From assembly GCA_016744995.1 (NCBI GenBank), contig JADGDG010000005.1, positions 124,001 to 188,000 of the forward strand: a DNA stretch of 64,000 nt, written 5' to 3'. The position numbers were made by a program, and so were the translations under genes. This document shows positions 1 through 9,717 of the stretch, in pieces. Positions within the stretch are counted from its first letter, which is position 1. Every line of letters starts with the position of its first letter. The notes under the pieces were generated by a model, which did not search any database, was not told where the DNA came from, and saw nothing but the letters and a program-made list of their open reading frames with translations. This DNA comes from Gammaproteobacteria bacterium. Lineage in GTDB: Bacteria > Pseudomonadota > Gammaproteobacteria > GRL18.

Positions 1-655
1 AATGTCTTTCCAGTACATACATGGCGTATATTACCAGAAAAGCAAATACCATCATGCCTGCAGAAAGTATATGTGCTTGCTCCCATTCCAGTGATTCAAC
101 ATGATCATAAATCGCCACTGACATCACTTTGGTTTCACCGGGAATATTACCACCAATCATCAATATGACTCCAAATTCACCTACAGTATGAGCAAATCCT
201 AAAATCGTTCCAGTAAGAAGACCAGGTCTTGCAAGTGGTAAGGCTATCTGGAAAAAACTTTTCAGAGGTGAAGTTCGTAATGTGGCTGCAACTTCCATTG
301 GGCGTTCACCAATGGCTTCAAATGCATTACGTACTGGTTGGACAACAAAGGGTAGTGAATAAATGACAGAACCTACTACCAGACCAGGAAATGTAAAAGG
401 CAGTGTTCCAATTCCCATTAAAAGCGTTAGTTTTCCAATAAAACCATCAGGGCTGAGCATTAAGAGCAGATAAAAACCTAACACAGATGGTGGTAAAACC
501 AGTGGTAATGCAACAATACTACCAATTATTTCTTTCCAGACACTTTGTGTCTTAGCTAACCACCAGGCGATTGGCGTTCCGATCAATAACAAGATTAATG
601 TACTGATAGTTGCTAGTTTCAATGTCAGGTTTATTGCTTGCCAGTCTATTTCCAT
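1..655 (-). CDS. modB: Molybdate ABC transporter permease ModB (partial, runs off left edge)
   Basis: This inner-membrane permease subunit would pair with a ModC ATPase and a ModA binding protein to import molybdate for the FeMo cofactor. The reading frame starts with ATG at 655 (protein begins [15 protein letters not shown]) and stays open to the window edge, giving about 218 residues. Hydrophobic membrane segments are evident. The permease EAA-type loop is seen around [16 protein letters not shown], followed by [12 protein letters not shown], and the stretch [15 protein letters not shown] is characteristic of ModB. It begins only 9 bases after the rnfH stop, so it is probably the last visible gene of the rnf operon. 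No modA lies upstream, and modC could lie beyond the edge. Identification is from family motifs I recognise, not a database search. Confidence 0.88.
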   Translation of the reverse strand, partial: MEIDWQAINLTLKLATISTLILLLIGTPIAWWLAKTQSVWKEIIGSIVALPLVLPPSVLGFYLLLMLSPDGFIGKLTLLMGIGTLPFTFPGLVVGSVIYSLPFVVQPVRNAFEAIGERPMEVAATLRTSPLKSFFQIALPLARPGLLTGTILGFAHTVGEFGVILMIGGNIPGETKVMSVAIYDHVESLEWEQAHILSAGMMVFAFLVIYAMYVLERH

Positions 656-664
656 AACTAATAT

Positions 665-925
665 TTATTCGTCCCGGCGTTCAATAAGTTCAGGATCAGC
701 TGTTATATTACGATAAATTTCTATCCTGTCACCTTCGTTTATTTTGACATCCAGTTTAGTAACTTTACCGAAAATTCCCACTTTTTGTACCGATAGATTG
801 ATTTCTGGATATTGTGTAAGCATACCAGAGTGTTCAATGGCTTCTAAGACCGTACTTGCATCAGGCACTTCAAGTTTAAGCCAGGTTTGTTTAAATTTAT
901 CTGCGTAGGCCACACCAACATTCAT
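665..925 (-). CDS. rnfH: RnfH family protein
   Basis: This 86-residue protein is of the RnfH/UPF0125 type, a small beta-grasp (ubiquitin-like) fold whose exact role in Rnf function is not established. Recognisable features are the N-terminal VGVAYADKFKQ-like strand, the central SVQKVGIFGK and the C-terminal GDRIEIYRNITADP signature shared by RnfH proteins. It is the seventh gene of the rnf cluster and lies 14 bases after rnfE, the same position it has in the Azotobacter and Pseudomonas stutzeri nif-linked rnf operons. Confidence 0.88.
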   Translation of the reverse strand: MNVGVAYADKFKQTWLKLEVPDASTVLEAIEHSGMLTQYPEINLSVQKVGIFGKVTKLDVKINEGDRIEIYRNITADPELIERRDE

Positions 926-939
926 GGTTCATTACTCCT

Positions 940-1638
940 TCAGGAATTAACTAATGATGCATTGTCAGTTGAAACGTCAGTATTTTTTAGAGCCTGACGT
1001 TTTTCCTGAGCATCATCAATTAAGCGTTTAGCTGCCATTAAAAAACCCAACACTAAAAATCCACCCGGTGGCAGAATTATCAGCAAAAATCCTTTATAGT
1101 CAGAAATGATTTCTAACTCCAGAAAAGCAGCCCAGGAGCCTAATAATAAAGAGGCATTGGCAAATAGAGTCCCACTGCCAAGCCCTTCTCGAACAATGCC
1201 CAGAATGACCAGTACCATGGTAAATCCCAGTCCCATCATTAGTCCGTCAAACATAGCAGGCAGTACCCGGTTTCGTGAGGCAAATGATTCTGCTCGACCC
1301 AAAATTGCACAATTGGTGACAATAAGAGGAATAAACAGCCCCAGTATTTTGTGTAGATCGTGGAGCCAGGCATTCATCCATAGATCGACTAAAGTTACCA
1401 ATGTGGCAATGATTAAGATAAAAATTGGTATACGTATCTGTGGTGTAATGAGTTCTCTTAACATTGCTACGATCATTCCAGAAGTAATCATAACAAAGGT
1501 ACTTGCCAGGCCCATACCCAGACCATTACTTGCAGTACTGCTCACTGCTAGAAGAGGACATAAAGCAAGCGATTGGGTGAAGACAATATTATTATCCCAA
1601 AGACCATCTTTGGCTATGCGGCGATAATCATTATTCAT
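940..1638 (-). CDS. rnfE: Electron transport complex subunit RnfE
   Basis: RnfE is an integral membrane subunit of the Rnf complex, which uses ion motive force and NADH to reduce ferredoxin or flavodoxin, supplying low-potential electrons to nitrogenase. The 232-residue protein shows about six hydrophobic segments. It has the family motif VTNCAILGRAESFASRN, whose conserved Cys lies in a half-membrane helix shared by RnfA/RnfE and NqrD/NqrE. The soluble C-terminal tail (KRLIDDAQEKRQALKN) is typical. The gene start overlaps the end of rnfG by 8 bases, indicating translational coupling. RnfE is a distant paralogue of RnfA in the same operon. Confidence 0.95.
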   Translation of the reverse strand: MNNDYRRIAKDGLWDNNIVFTQSLALCPLLAVSSTASNGLGMGLASTFVMITSGMIVAMLRELITPQIRIPIFILIIATLVTLVDLWMNAWLHDLHKILGLFIPLIVTNCAILGRAESFASRNRVLPAMFDGLMMGLGFTMVLVILGIVREGLGSGTLFANASLLLGSWAAFLELEIISDYKGFLLIILPPGGFLVLGFLMAAKRLIDDAQEKRQALKNTDVSTDNASLVNS

Positions 1639-2314
1639 GGGAGCTTGCTCCTGTTGTTAGTTTTGCAACATTTGGTGCAGATCTTTTTTTAATGTTTAAG
1701 GTCAATAATTCTGTCTGATTTTTACGAAAAAACTTTAATGCATCCACAATTGCTTTGATAATGCCACGGGGTGTAATTGTTGCTCCAGTAAAGGCATCAA
1801 AGTGTCCACCATCTTTTTTTACCTGCCACTGTTCCTGGGGTAGTTTATCTAATGAGAGTCCGTTAAATTTTAATATCCAGTCATCTTTTTCAACTTCCAT
1901 TTTATCACCAAGCCCAGGAGTTTCAGTATGAGACAGTACTCTGATACCAAGGATATTACCGCTGTTGTCAACTGCTAAAATAAAACGCATTTTCCCGGCA
2001 TAACCCTGGCCGCTGATCTCCCAGGCTAATGCATTAATCCGATTGTTTTTTGTGCCACGATAAAAAGTGATTGACTTGCCCCCTGGCGGCACTAATTGTA
2101 AAGGGTTTTCTACCAGATTATTGTTGTAATAGTCAGCAGGAATAACTTCAGCTAAAGAGTTTTGTAAATCCTCCTGATGACGGATCAGAATGGGTTCTTT
2201 TGTGGAAATATTACCCATGACAAGAAAGATGGTTGCCAGAGAAGAAAAACCACCTAATAATGCAGCCTGATAACCAACTCGTTTCCGATATTCAGCTTCG
2301 CGCGGCGTTTTCAT
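1631..2314 (-). CDS. rnfG: Electron transport complex subunit RnfG
   Basis: RnfG carries a covalently bound FMN and transfers electrons on the periplasmic side of the Rnf complex. The 227-residue protein has one N-terminal membrane helix (about residues 14-34). The flavinylation motif FTGATITPRGI is near residue 180, where the second Thr of the S/TGATxT consensus would carry FMN. The HTETPGLGDKME stretch is another family signature. The gene shares its first base with the last base of rnfD, and its end overlaps rnfE, as expected in a tightly coupled operon. Confidence 0.95.
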   Translation of the reverse strand: MKTPREAEYRKRVGYQAALLGGFSSLATIFLVMGNISTKEPILIRHQEDLQNSLAEVIPADYYNNNLVENPLQLVPPGGKSITFYRGTKNNRINALAWEISGQGYAGKMRFILAVDNSGNILGIRVLSHTETPGLGDKMEVEKDDWILKFNGLSLDKLPQEQWQVKKDGGHFDAFTGATITPRGIIKAIVDALKFFRKNQTELLTLNIKKRSAPNVAKLTTGASSHE

Positions 2315-3402
2315 CAGCTGTTATCCTCTGCTTCACTATTGTAAGTAATGGGCTGTCCTTTCACGTCTCTGCCATAAATTCGAGGTTTTAGATAATGATC
2401 AATGAGGGGAGTAAAGGCATTCATTAACATTACTGCAAATGCTACGCCCTCAGGATATCCTGCCCAGGTACGGATAACGTAAACTAATAAACCGCAACCA
2501 GCGCCAAAGACTAATTGCCCACGAATGGAAACCGGAGAAGTAACCAGATCGGTAGCGATAAAAAAAGCACCGAGAATGGCAGCACCAGACATAAGGTGGG
2601 TAAAGGGATCAACATAAAGTTGAGTGTCGAGCAAATGAAATATAGCAGCCAGAAAGAATAATGTACCCAGCATGCTCACAGGGATATACCAGCTGATAAC
2701 TCGTTTGTAGAGTAGAAATATTCCCCCAGCAAGAAGTAATGGCGCTGATGTTTCACCCAGGCTGCCACCTGTATTTCCAAGTGTCAGTTGCCAAAGAGAG
2801 TCTGTTGCAAATTGCGCCTGCTGCAGTTCAATACCACGGCCCAGTTCTGTTTTTATATGGCCCAGTGTAGTTGCTCCAGTATAAGCATCCAGTTGTACGC
2901 TACCGCTGAAGGTGATAAACAGTGAGCTCATAAAGTCGGGGCTGGTAGTTGAAAATAACGGTGCCGGTGTTGTAAACAGTGTCATTTCAAGAGGGAAGGA
3001 AATTAATAGCGCAACTCGTGCAACCATAGCGGGATTAAAAAGATTCTGACCGATACCGCCAAAAACCTGCTTGCCAATAATGATGGCAATTAAACCGCCT
3101 AAAACAGCTATCCACCATGGAGCCCAGGGTGGTAGTGTCATTGCTAATAACCAGCCGGTTAAAATGGCAGAGCCATCCATCAGAAAAATACCTACGGGCT
3201 TGCCTGAAAGTTTTAATGATAATGCTTCAGCCAGCACAACGGTTACAATGCAGACAGCAAACAGAAAGATAGCCGGCCAGCCAAATTGATACAGGCCAAA
3301 TACTGTTGCGGGTATCAGCGCCAGCATAACATACAGCATGATCTTGGGAACAGTTGCACTGGAATGGTTGTAGGGGCCGCTGATCAGAGGTAAATTATTC
3401 AT
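2314..3402 (-). CDS. rnfD: Electron transport complex subunit RnfD
   Basis: RnfD is the large membrane subunit that binds one covalent FMN. The 362-residue length is normal for the family and about nine to ten membrane helices can be seen. The flavin attachment motif DAYTGATTLG lies near residue 173. Other family marks are GKQVFGGIGQNLFNPAMVARV and the C-terminal PLIDHYLKPRIYGR. The start is 2 bases after the rnfC stop. The gene is part of the seven-gene rnf operon in nitrogen-fixation context, consistent with an Rnf1-type complex dedicated to nitrogenase. Confidence 0.95.
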   Translation of the reverse strand: MNNLPLISGPYNHSSATVPKIMLYVMLALIPATVFGLYQFGWPAIFLFAVCIVTVVLAEALSLKLSGKPVGIFLMDGSAILTGWLLAMTLPPWAPWWIAVLGGLIAIIIGKQVFGGIGQNLFNPAMVARVALLISFPLEMTLFTTPAPLFSTTSPDFMSSLFITFSGSVQLDAYTGATTLGHIKTELGRGIELQQAQFATDSLWQLTLGNTGGSLGETSAPLLLAGGIFLLYKRVISWYIPVSMLGTLFFLAAIFHLLDTQLYVDPFTHLMSGAAILGAFFIATDLVTSPVSIRGQLVFGAGCGLLVYVIRTWAGYPEGVAFAVMLMNAFTPLIDHYLKPRIYGRDVKGQPITYNSEAEDNS

Positions 3403-3404
3403 AA

Positions 3405-4901
3405 TTAGACACCAGTTTCATTTTTTTCGGCTTGTTGCTTCTTTTTAGCCGCCATCTCTTTTTTACGCTGCAGCATTTTTTCTCGCTTGGCTTTTTTTAT
3501 GGCTTCCATGCGTTTGCTTCTTGCTTCGGTCAAACGTTTAGTTTCTCCCTGCTTATGTTGTGTTCTTTGTCTGGAGGTTAGTTCTCCCTTGGCATAGTTA
3601 AAATATTGCACCAGTGGAATATGAGCAGGGCAGACATAGGAGCAGGAGCCACAGGCAATACAATCCAGAAGACCCAGATTAACCGAGGTATCAAGACTGC
3701 CATTGCGGATGTGAGATGCCATTTCCAGAGGGATTAATCCGCAGGGACAGGCTTGTACACAGCTGGAGCATCGAATGCAGGGCATTTCCTGTTGTGAATT
3801 TATTTCCTCTGTTGTTAGTGCCAGTAAACCATTACTGCCTTTAACAACTGGAATGCGAGTGTCGGATATTGGCTGCCCCATCATGGGGCCGCCACTGACA
3901 AGTTTTTCGGGTTCTTGCTTGAAGTCACCACAAAAATCAATCAGACAGGAAAGTGGTGTCCCCAATAATACATGAATGTTATTGGGTTCTTTTATGGCAT
4001 TGCCACTGACAGTCATGACTCTGGAGATCAGGGGGTGGCCATGACACAGGGCATTATGTACTGCCAGAGCTGTTGCCACATTGTGTACCACGATACCAAT
4101 ATCTGCAGTAAGTCCCCGTGCTGGTACTTCTTTACCGGTCAGTGTTTGTACCAGATGTTTCTCAGATCCCATAGGATAGTGTGCCGGGAGATCTATGATC
4201 TGTATATTATTATAGCTATCAGCAGCATGAGTCATGGCCTGTTGTGCTAAAGGTTTGTTGTTCTCAATGGCAACAATTATCTTATCAACACCCAGAGCGT
4301 ATGCCATAAGTCGAATGCCATTAATAACATGTTCAGATTCTTCCTGCATAAGACGATCATCACAAGTCAGATAGGGTTCACACTCAGCACCATTAATAAC
4401 AAGAGTCTGTAAATTATAGCGGCTGCGCAATTTCAATTTAACTGCAGACGGAAATGTAGCACCTCCCATACCAACAATACCCGCTTGTGCAACTTTGTTA
4501 GTGATTTCTTCTGGTGTTAATTTAAACGGTTCCTGAACTGCTTTTAATGAACTTAGCCACTCATCTTTCATATCAGGCTTTAAGGTAATGGTTCTAACCA
4601 ACAGACCGGAGGGGTGATGAGCAGGATAACCTCCTACCCCCATAATTTTTCCAGAAGTTGGTGCATGCACGGGTGCAGAAATAGCACCCTGACTTCGAGC
4701 TAATAATTGCCCTTTTTTAACCAAATCACCACGATTGACTAAGGCCTGTGCCGCTGCTCCAATATGTTGCTGTAGAGGAATATGTAATAGTGCTGGTATG
4801 GGCAGGTCAATAATATTTTTGGCAGCACTGAGAGTCTTACAGTCATCTGGATGTATGCCACCACGAATTTTAAAGAGCTTAAATAGATTTTTGGCACTCA
4901 T
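3405..4901 (-). CDS. rnfC: Electron transport complex subunit RnfC
   Basis: RnfC is the peripheral NADH-oxidising subunit with FMN and two [4Fe-4S] clusters. The 498-residue protein has an N-terminal barrel region (HIPLQQHIGAAAQ), the glycine-rich NADH/FMN-binding region around VGMGGATFPSAVKLK and NGAECEPYLTCDD, and two cluster motifs near residues 373-420: CIRCSSCVQACP and CIACGSCSYVCP. The C-terminal tail from about residue 435 is a lysine-rich coiled segment, which varies greatly among RnfC proteins. It starts one base after the rnfB stop. Confidence 0.96.
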   Translation of the reverse strand: MSAKNLFKLFKIRGGIHPDDCKTLSAAKNIIDLPIPALLHIPLQQHIGAAAQALVNRGDLVKKGQLLARSQGAISAPVHAPTSGKIMGVGGYPAHHPSGLLVRTITLKPDMKDEWLSSLKAVQEPFKLTPEEITNKVAQAGIVGMGGATFPSAVKLKLRSRYNLQTLVINGAECEPYLTCDDRLMQEESEHVINGIRLMAYALGVDKIIVAIENNKPLAQQAMTHAADSYNNIQIIDLPAHYPMGSEKHLVQTLTGKEVPARGLTADIGIVVHNVATALAVHNALCHGHPLISRVMTVSGNAIKEPNNIHVLLGTPLSCLIDFCGDFKQEPEKLVSGGPMMGQPISDTRIPVVKGSNGLLALTTEEINSQQEMPCIRCSSCVQACPCGLIPLEMASHIRNGSLDTSVNLGLLDCIACGSCSYVCPAHIPLVQYFNYAKGELTSRQRTQHKQGETKRLTEARSKRMEAIKKAKREKMLQRKKEMAAKKKQQAEKNETGV

Positions 4902-4902
4902 A

Positions 4903-5445
4903 TTAAGTAACCTTTTCAGCTTGTGCTATAGGTTCTGGCCAATACCAGGTTTGCAGTGTTGCTTGTATTGGTCGCATTTCTATACATTCAGTTGGACATA
5001 CATCACAACATTTATTACAACCAGTACAAGCATCTGCAAACACGGCATGCATTTGTTTTGGGCCACCTAAAATTGCATCAGTAGGGCAACGCTTAAAACA
5101 CTTAGTACAACCGATACAGAAATTTTCATGTATGTAAGCGATTAATGGTTGTTTTTCTTCCACATCAGATAAATCAATACTGATACCTAATTTTTCAGCC
5201 AGTATCTCGGCAAGAGCTTTTCCTCCGGGAGGGCACATAGTAACGGGAGCATTACCCTCGGCGATAGCCTCAGCCGCTGGTGTGCAGCCAGGATAACCAC
5301 ATTGACCGCATTGGGAACCGGGAAGTAATTCTTCAATTTCTTGTTGTAATGGATTACCTTCAACCGCAAGATATTTTGCGGCAATACCCAATAATGTCCC
5401 CATGCAAATGCCCATTGCAGAAATGATAAGAATGGCAGATATCAT
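4903..5445 (-). CDS. rnfB: Electron transport complex subunit RnfB
   Basis: RnfB is a membrane-anchored multi-cluster iron-sulfur protein thought to pass electrons to soluble ferredoxin. The 180-residue protein has one N-terminal membrane helix (residues 1-22). The CGQCGYPGC motif with a further Cys near residue 70 forms the 4Fe-4S domain. Two ferredoxin motifs follow: CIGCTKCFKRCP and CTGCNKCCDVCP. This length is close to E. coli RsxB. A 36-base gap separates it from rnfA. Confidence 0.95.
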   Translation of the reverse strand: MISAILIISAMGICMGTLLGIAAKYLAVEGNPLQQEIEELLPGSQCGQCGYPGCTPAAEAIAEGNAPVTMCPPGGKALAEILAEKLGISIDLSDVEEKQPLIAYIHENFCIGCTKCFKRCPTDAILGGPKQMHAVFADACTGCNKCCDVCPTECIEMRPIQATLQTWYWPEPIAQAEKVT

Positions 5446-5481
5446 TTTAATTCTCTCAATAGTCTATTCATATTGTTTATT

Positions 5482-6060
5482 TTATTGGCTGGTTAGTCCG
5501 GAAAAACCCATAAAAGCCAGAGACATCAATCCGGCAACAATATAGGCAATTGGCAGGCCTTTAAATACATCAGGTACGTTTGCCAAGGCCAGACGTTCAC
5601 GTAAACCGGCAAACATAACAAGGACTAGTGTAAATCCTAACGCAGAACCAAACCCGTATAATAAGCTTTGCAAGAAAGTGTTTTCCTGCTGGACATTTAA
5701 TAAAGCAACACCAAGAACTGCACAATTAGTTGTGATCAGTGGTAGAAAAATTCCTAACACCTGGTATAGAGCAGGTGATGTTTTACGTACAAGCATTTCA
5801 ATAAATTGCACTACAACGGCAATGACCAGAATAAATGTCAGAATTCTTAAAAAACCTAAATCTAAAGGTGATAAAACAAAATGCTCCAATAACCAGCCGG
5901 AAACAGCAGCCAGAGTCAGAACAAATGTAGTTGCCAGTCCCATTCCCAGTGCTGAATCCAGTTTGTTTGATACTCCCATAAATGGGCAAAGTCCAAGAAA
6001 TTTCACCAGTACAACATTATTAACCAGTGCTGTAGAAAGTATTATTAAGAGATATTCCAT
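5482..6060 (-). CDS. rnfA: Electron transport complex subunit RnfA
   Basis: RnfA is an integral membrane subunit and the first gene of the rnf operon. Its 192 residues form about six helices and carry the conserved motifs [18 protein letters not shown] near the start and [14 protein letters not shown] near residue 110. The two Cys residues in half-membrane helices are the proposed ligands of an intramembrane iron-sulfur centre shared with RnfE. A sigma-54 promoter lies 39-53 bases upstream and NifA-type sites lie further upstream, so the operon probably belongs to the nif regulon. Confidence 0.95.
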   Translation of the reverse strand: MEYLLIILSTALVNNVVLVKFLGLCPFMGVSNKLDSALGMGLATTFVLTLAAVSGWLLEHFVLSPLDLGFLRILTFILVIAVVVQFIEMLVRKTSPALYQVLGIFLPLITTNCAVLGVALLNVQQENTFLQSLLYGFGSALGFTLVLVMFAGLRERLALANVPDVFKGLPIAYIVAGLMSLAFMGFSGLTSQ

Positions 6061-6098
6061 TGGTTTATCTGTTTATTTGTTTCAATAAAGCTACTTTT

Positions 6099-6113
6099 GC
6101 AATTAATATGCCA
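6099..6113 (-). promoter_or_regulatory. Sigma-54 promoter for the rnf operon
   Basis: Read on the minus strand the sequence is TGGCATATTAATTGC. It has GG and GC separated by exactly 10 bases and matches the consensus TGGCAC-N5-TTGC except for one position in the -24 element. The predicted start of transcription is near 6087, about 27 bases before the rnfA ATG. Confidence 0.8.
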
Positions 6114-6257
6114 CGAACATATTTTTTAATCTCATGACTAATAATGAATAGACAGCTGTATACATAGGCTTATGAATTAATAGATAAAAAATGAGTTTTA
6201 TTTGGATTTTAATTTTTTATTATCTATGGAGCAGTTTTTTTGAAAGTTATTAATTGT

Positions 6258-6273
6258 TGTTTGCTTGTTTACA
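6258..6273. promoter_or_regulatory. NifA upstream activator site 1 (TGT-N10-ACA)
   Basis: TGT at 6258-6260 and ACA at 6271-6273 are separated by exactly 10 bases, the NifA recognition pattern. It lies between two divergent sigma-54 promoters, about 117 bases upstream of the inferred nifL start of transcription and about 178 bases upstream of the rnfA one. Confidence 0.65.
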
Positions 6274-6290
6274 ATTTTATTGAAGAAGTT

Positions 6291-6306
6291 TGTTGGTTTT
6301 GCCACA
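6291..6306. promoter_or_regulatory. NifA upstream activator site 2 (TGT-N10-ACA)
   Basis: TGT at 6291-6293 and ACA at 6304-6306 form a second perfect NifA pattern. It starts 33 bases, about three helical turns, from the first, so two NifA oligomers could bind on the same DNA face. It lies about 84 bases upstream of the inferred nifL start of transcription. Confidence 0.65.
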
Positions 6307-6355
6307 AATTTTATTGGAACTACTTCGCGGAGTGAATAGAACAATAAAAACTATC

Positions 6356-6370
6356 TGGTATGGATCTTGC
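6356..6370 (+). promoter_or_regulatory. Sigma-54 promoter for nifLA
   Basis: The sequence TGGTATGGATCTTGC has GG and GC separated by exactly 10 bases and a perfect TTGC -12 element; the -24 element is weaker (TGGTAT against TGGCAC). The inferred start of transcription near 6382 leaves a leader of about 80 bases before nifL. With the two TGT-N10-ACA sites upstream, this suggests autoactivation by NifA. Confidence 0.65.
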
Positions 6371-6464
6371 TGTAACATAATAATAAAAACATATTTTGAG
6401 TAAGGATAATGCTCAATTTCGCCAAGTGATATATTTATAAATGTTATTTTGAGTTGGTAATGAT

Positions 6465-8114
6465 ATGCGTAAACAACAAGCAGTGCCAGTTGAAAAAAAT
6501 GTAATAGATGCTATTAAGGATTTTCTTAATGCACCACCTGAAGGCACGCCAATAGAAATTATTGATGCTTTTAATGTTATTGGTGCAGAAACGGTGTTAT
6601 TGCCGGGAATTTTCTTACAAACAGTTGAACAGGCTCCTGTTGCTATTTCTATTACTGATCCGAATGCTTATTTTTTGTATGTGAATTCAGCTTTTGAACA
6701 ATTGACTGGCTACCAGCGTGATGAAATCCTTGGTAAGAAACAATCACTATTATCGAGCCAATCAACACCGACTGAAGTTTATGAAGACTTATGGGCAACA
6801 ATTAAGCAGCGTCAGGTATGGAAAGGCAAGCTGATTAATTATCATAAAGACAAGCAGGAATATCTGGCTGAATTGACTATTTCACCTGTATTGTCAGCGA
6901 CAGGTGAGATTTGTTATTTTCTCGGAATGCACCATGACATTACGGAAGTTCACCAATTGGAACAGCGTTTGAAATTCCAAAAATCACTGGCTGAAGCTGC
7001 TATTAATGTTGCTCCTATGGTAGTTGCCATGGTTGGAGCTGATCGACAGGTGATAATGGATAACCTTGCATATAAAGCATTATTAGGTGATTTTCGAGGA
7101 ATTGAACCCGCTGGATTATTTATTGATGCCCTGGAACAGCAGATTGGTTTTAGCTTCGATAATAGCTCAACAGACAATAAAGAATTTACTAATGTTGAAG
7201 TGCGTTTAGAACCGCCAGCTTGTTCATCTTCACGTTGGTTTTCCTGTTCAGGTGTTTGTGTAACCCGACCTGATGAAACGGCTGAAAATTATTTTAAAAG
7301 TGCTCGTTCAGAGCAACGTTATTTATTGTTGATTGCTAATGATATTTCTTTACAGCGGCGACGCACCAATGAAGCGCGCTTAAATATGATCCGTTCAAAC
7401 ATGGTTGAACAACAGATGGTGCAAACAATGCGTGAGGCAATATCAGCATCTATTTATAAATTGCAGGTTCCAATGAATGTGATGAGAGCAGCACTGTCGA
7501 TGCCTGGAATAGGTAATTACCAGTGCAGGTTACGCACTACTTTACTACAAGCTCTGGATAGTAGTGATGAGGTGATGGAAAGTTTAATGAATGCATTGCC
7601 AAGACCTGTTATGGAACAGTTTGCAATGGTTAATATTAATGCCATTTTGCATGAGGTAATAAAACTGTCAACTGAGCAATTGCTGGCATCTGGTATCGTT
7701 ATAGATTGGCGACCAGCTCCTGTATTACCGACGGTGTCAGGTAAGTCAAATGCGTTAAGGAGGTTGTTTAAGTATCTCCTGGATAATGCTATAGAGTCAG
7801 TTAAAGAATCTGGTCTGCAGGATAAGGAAATTCGTCTGGATACCAGAATTGATGATCAAGAATTGATTGTTGAGGTCATTGACAATGGTGTTGGTTTGCA
7901 CGAATCAAAGCGTTTAACAGTTTTTGAGCCTTTTTATTGTGGCTGGAAAAAAGCTGCAGATCATGCTGGTATGGGGCTGACTATGGCACAGGGAGTAATC
8001 ATTGATCATGCCGGGAGTATTGAATTTGATGCTGACTTTTTTGGTGGTTGCCGTTTGTTTATTCGACTGCCAGTAAATGAAATGGACGGAGGATATACTC
8101 ATGAGTCTATTTGA
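6465..8114 (+). CDS. nifL: Nitrogen fixation negative regulator NifL
   Basis: NifL is a redox and nitrogen sensor that binds and inhibits NifA when oxygen or fixed nitrogen is present. The 549-residue protein has an N-terminal PAS domain (about residues 45-165, with [23 protein letters not shown]), which binds FAD in Azotobacter NifL. A second PAS-like region follows (about 170-285), then a coiled segment, and a GHKL ATPase domain from about residue 400 with N box [15 protein letters not shown] and GMGLTMAQG. The region corresponding to a phospho-acceptor box reads [15 protein letters not shown] and contains no His, in line with NifL acting by protein contact and not by phosphotransfer. It overlaps nifA by 14 bases, so the two are translationally coupled. 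Confidence 0.95.
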   Translation: MRKQQAVPVEKNVIDAIKDFLNAPPEGTPIEIIDAFNVIGAETVLLPGIFLQTVEQAPVAISITDPNAYFLYVNSAFEQLTGYQRDEILGKKQSLLSSQSTPTEVYEDLWATIKQRQVWKGKLINYHKDKQEYLAELTISPVLSATGEICYFLGMHHDITEVHQLEQRLKFQKSLAEAAINVAPMVVAMVGADRQVIMDNLAYKALLGDFRGIEPAGLFIDALEQQIGFSFDNSSTDNKEFTNVEVRLEPPACSSSRWFSCSGVCVTRPDETAENYFKSARSEQRYLLLIANDISLQRRRTNEARLNMIRSNMVEQQMVQTMREAISASIYKLQVPMNVMRAALSMPGIGNYQCRLRTTLLQALDSSDEVMESLMNALPRPVMEQFAMVNINAILHEVIKLSTEQLLASGIVIDWRPAPVLPTVSGKSNALRRLFKYLLDNAIESVKESGLQDKEIRLDTRIDDQELIVEVIDNGVGLHESKRLTVFEPFYCGWKKAADHAGMGLTMAQGVIIDHAGSIEFDADFFGGCRLFIRLPVNEMDGGYTHESI

Positions 8115-9651
8115 GAATAATATTAAATCCATTGATAAATCTATCTTGGAAACACAACTTGAGACACTTTACCTGGTCAGTCAGATCCTGAATTTTACTT
8201 TAAATTTTAGAGAAACTCAGAATGCAGTTCTTAAAGCTCTGAGCGAAGCGGGTAATATGCATCATGGCATGATCACTTTATTAGATGAAAGCAGTGGCGA
8301 TTTATTAATTAGTGCATTGCATAAAAATCCAACACCATCGAATATGGTGCGTTACAGGCAAGGCGAGGGGGTAGTTGGTGCAATTATTGAAAGCGGGCAG
8401 GCATTGATTATTCCACGTCCTTCAAATGATGAACGCTTTCTTGATCGATTACGGGTTTATGATCCTGAACTGCCTTTTATCGGAGTTCCTATTAGTATTG
8501 ATGGTGAAGTAGTGGGTGTGCTGGCTGCACAGCCTTCTGAAAATATTAGTGAATTAAGTACACATCAGCATTTTCTGGAAATGGTGGCAAACTTGATTGG
8601 TCAGCGTGTGCATCTGTCAAAAAAAGTTGAGGATGACCAGAAGGCTTTGAAGACTGAACGCGATTCTTTACGCAGGCAAGTTCGAGGTGAACATGGTTTT
8701 GCTAATATTGTAGGACATGCCCAGAGTATGCGTCATGTCTTTGAACAGCTCAGGCAAGTTGCAAAATGGAATACCACTGTATTAGTGCGAGGTGAATCAG
8801 GAACTGGTAAGGAGCTGATTGCCAATGCAATTCATTATAATTCACCAAGAGTAAATGGCCCTTTTATTAAACTTAATTGTGCGGCTTTGCCAGATAATTT
8901 ACTGGAATCAGAATTATTTGGCCATGAAAAAGGTGCATTTACTGGTGCTGTAACACAACGCAAAGGACGCTTTGAGTTGGCTAATGGCGGGACTATTTTT
9001 CTTGATGAGATTGGTGAAATTACCCCGGCTTTTCAGGCAAAACTATTAAGAGTACTGCAAGAAGGAGAGTTTGAACGAGTTGGAGGGGTCAAGACTATAA
9101 ATGTTGATGTTAGAGTGGTAACAGCGACGAATAAAGATCTGGAAGCTGAGGTTCAACAGGGAAATTTTCGTGAAGATCTTTATTATCGGCTTAATGTTAT
9201 GCCTATCCGCGTGCCTTCCTTGCGTGAACGGGCAGAAGATATTCCGGATTTAAGTTATTATCTGGTGACTAAGATTGCTAAAAGTCAGGGGCGAAAATTA
9301 GCTATTAAAGACAGTGCATTGAGTTTATTAATGCAATATGAGTGGCCTGGAAATGTTCGTGAACTGGAAAACTGTCTGGAACGTGCTGCTGTAATGTGTC
9401 GAGATGGGCAGATTGATGCAAATACCATTAATTTGACTGGCTTGCAGAGTAATCCTTTGCCCAGAAATTCAGCTAATAGTTTTTCACAAGTGGATATTGA
9501 TGATCCTGGACTGGATGAGCGGGAGCGAGTAGTTGCTGCTCTGGAACAAGCAGGCTGGGTTCAAGCGAAAGCGGCACGATTGCTCAACATGACGCCGCGA
9601 CAAATTGCCTATCGAATACAAACATTAAAAATTCAAGTTCGACAAATTTAA
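8101..9651 (+). CDS. nifA: Nif-specific sigma-54 activator NifA
   Basis: NifA is the enhancer-binding protein that activates sigma-54 promoters of nif genes. I place the start at ATG 8101 because GGAGG lies just upstream at spacing 9 and the protein then begins [14 protein letters not shown]; a longer in-frame start at 8077 has no such site. The 516-residue product has an N-terminal GAF domain (about 20-170). The AAA+ domain has Walker A GESGTGKE, the sigma-54 contact loop GAFTGA and Walker [13 protein letters not shown]-terminal Fis-type helix-turn-helix ends the protein (AAGW-like region to AYRIQTLKI). The paired-cysteine linker of oxygen-sensitive NifA proteins is not seen, as expected where NifL is present. 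Confidence 0.97.
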   Translation: MSLFENNIKSIDKSILETQLETLYLVSQILNFTLNFRETQNAVLKALSEAGNMHHGMITLLDESSGDLLISALHKNPTPSNMVRYRQGEGVVGAIIESGQALIIPRPSNDERFLDRLRVYDPELPFIGVPISIDGEVVGVLAAQPSENISELSTHQHFLEMVANLIGQRVHLSKKVEDDQKALKTERDSLRRQVRGEHGFANIVGHAQSMRHVFEQLRQVAKWNTTVLVRGESGTGKELIANAIHYNSPRVNGPFIKLNCAALPDNLLESELFGHEKGAFTGAVTQRKGRFELANGGTIFLDEIGEITPAFQAKLLRVLQEGEFERVGGVKTINVDVRVVTATNKDLEAEVQQGNFREDLYYRLNVMPIRVPSLRERAEDIPDLSYYLVTKIAKSQGRKLAIKDSALSLLMQYEWPGNVRELENCLERAAVMCRDGQIDANTINLTGLQSNPLPRNSANSFSQVDIDDPGLDERERVVAALEQAGWVQAKAARLLNMTPRQIAYRIQTLKIQVRQI

Positions 9652-9683
9652 TTGTATGGGCAAATCAGGTTGGTAAACATCAA

Positions 9684-9699
9684 TGTCGTGATACAAACA
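9684..9699. promoter_or_regulatory. NifA upstream activator site for nifB, distal
   Basis: TGT at 9684-9686 and ACA at 9697-9699 are separated by 10 bases. The centre lies about 128 bases upstream of the inferred nifB start of transcription, within the usual range for NifA sites. Confidence 0.65.
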
Positions 9700-9717
9700 A
9701 ATATTTATGTTTTGTTA

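Noticed and set aside
1106-1627. Long plus-strand open frame over rnfE
   Set aside because: It is antisense to rnfE, has no ribosome site and codes a low-complexity Ser/Arg/Ile-rich product, so it is a shadow of the real gene.
4735-5070. Plus-strand open frame across rnfC/rnfB
   Set aside because: It lies opposite two well-supported iron-sulfur protein genes and shows no recognisable protein features.
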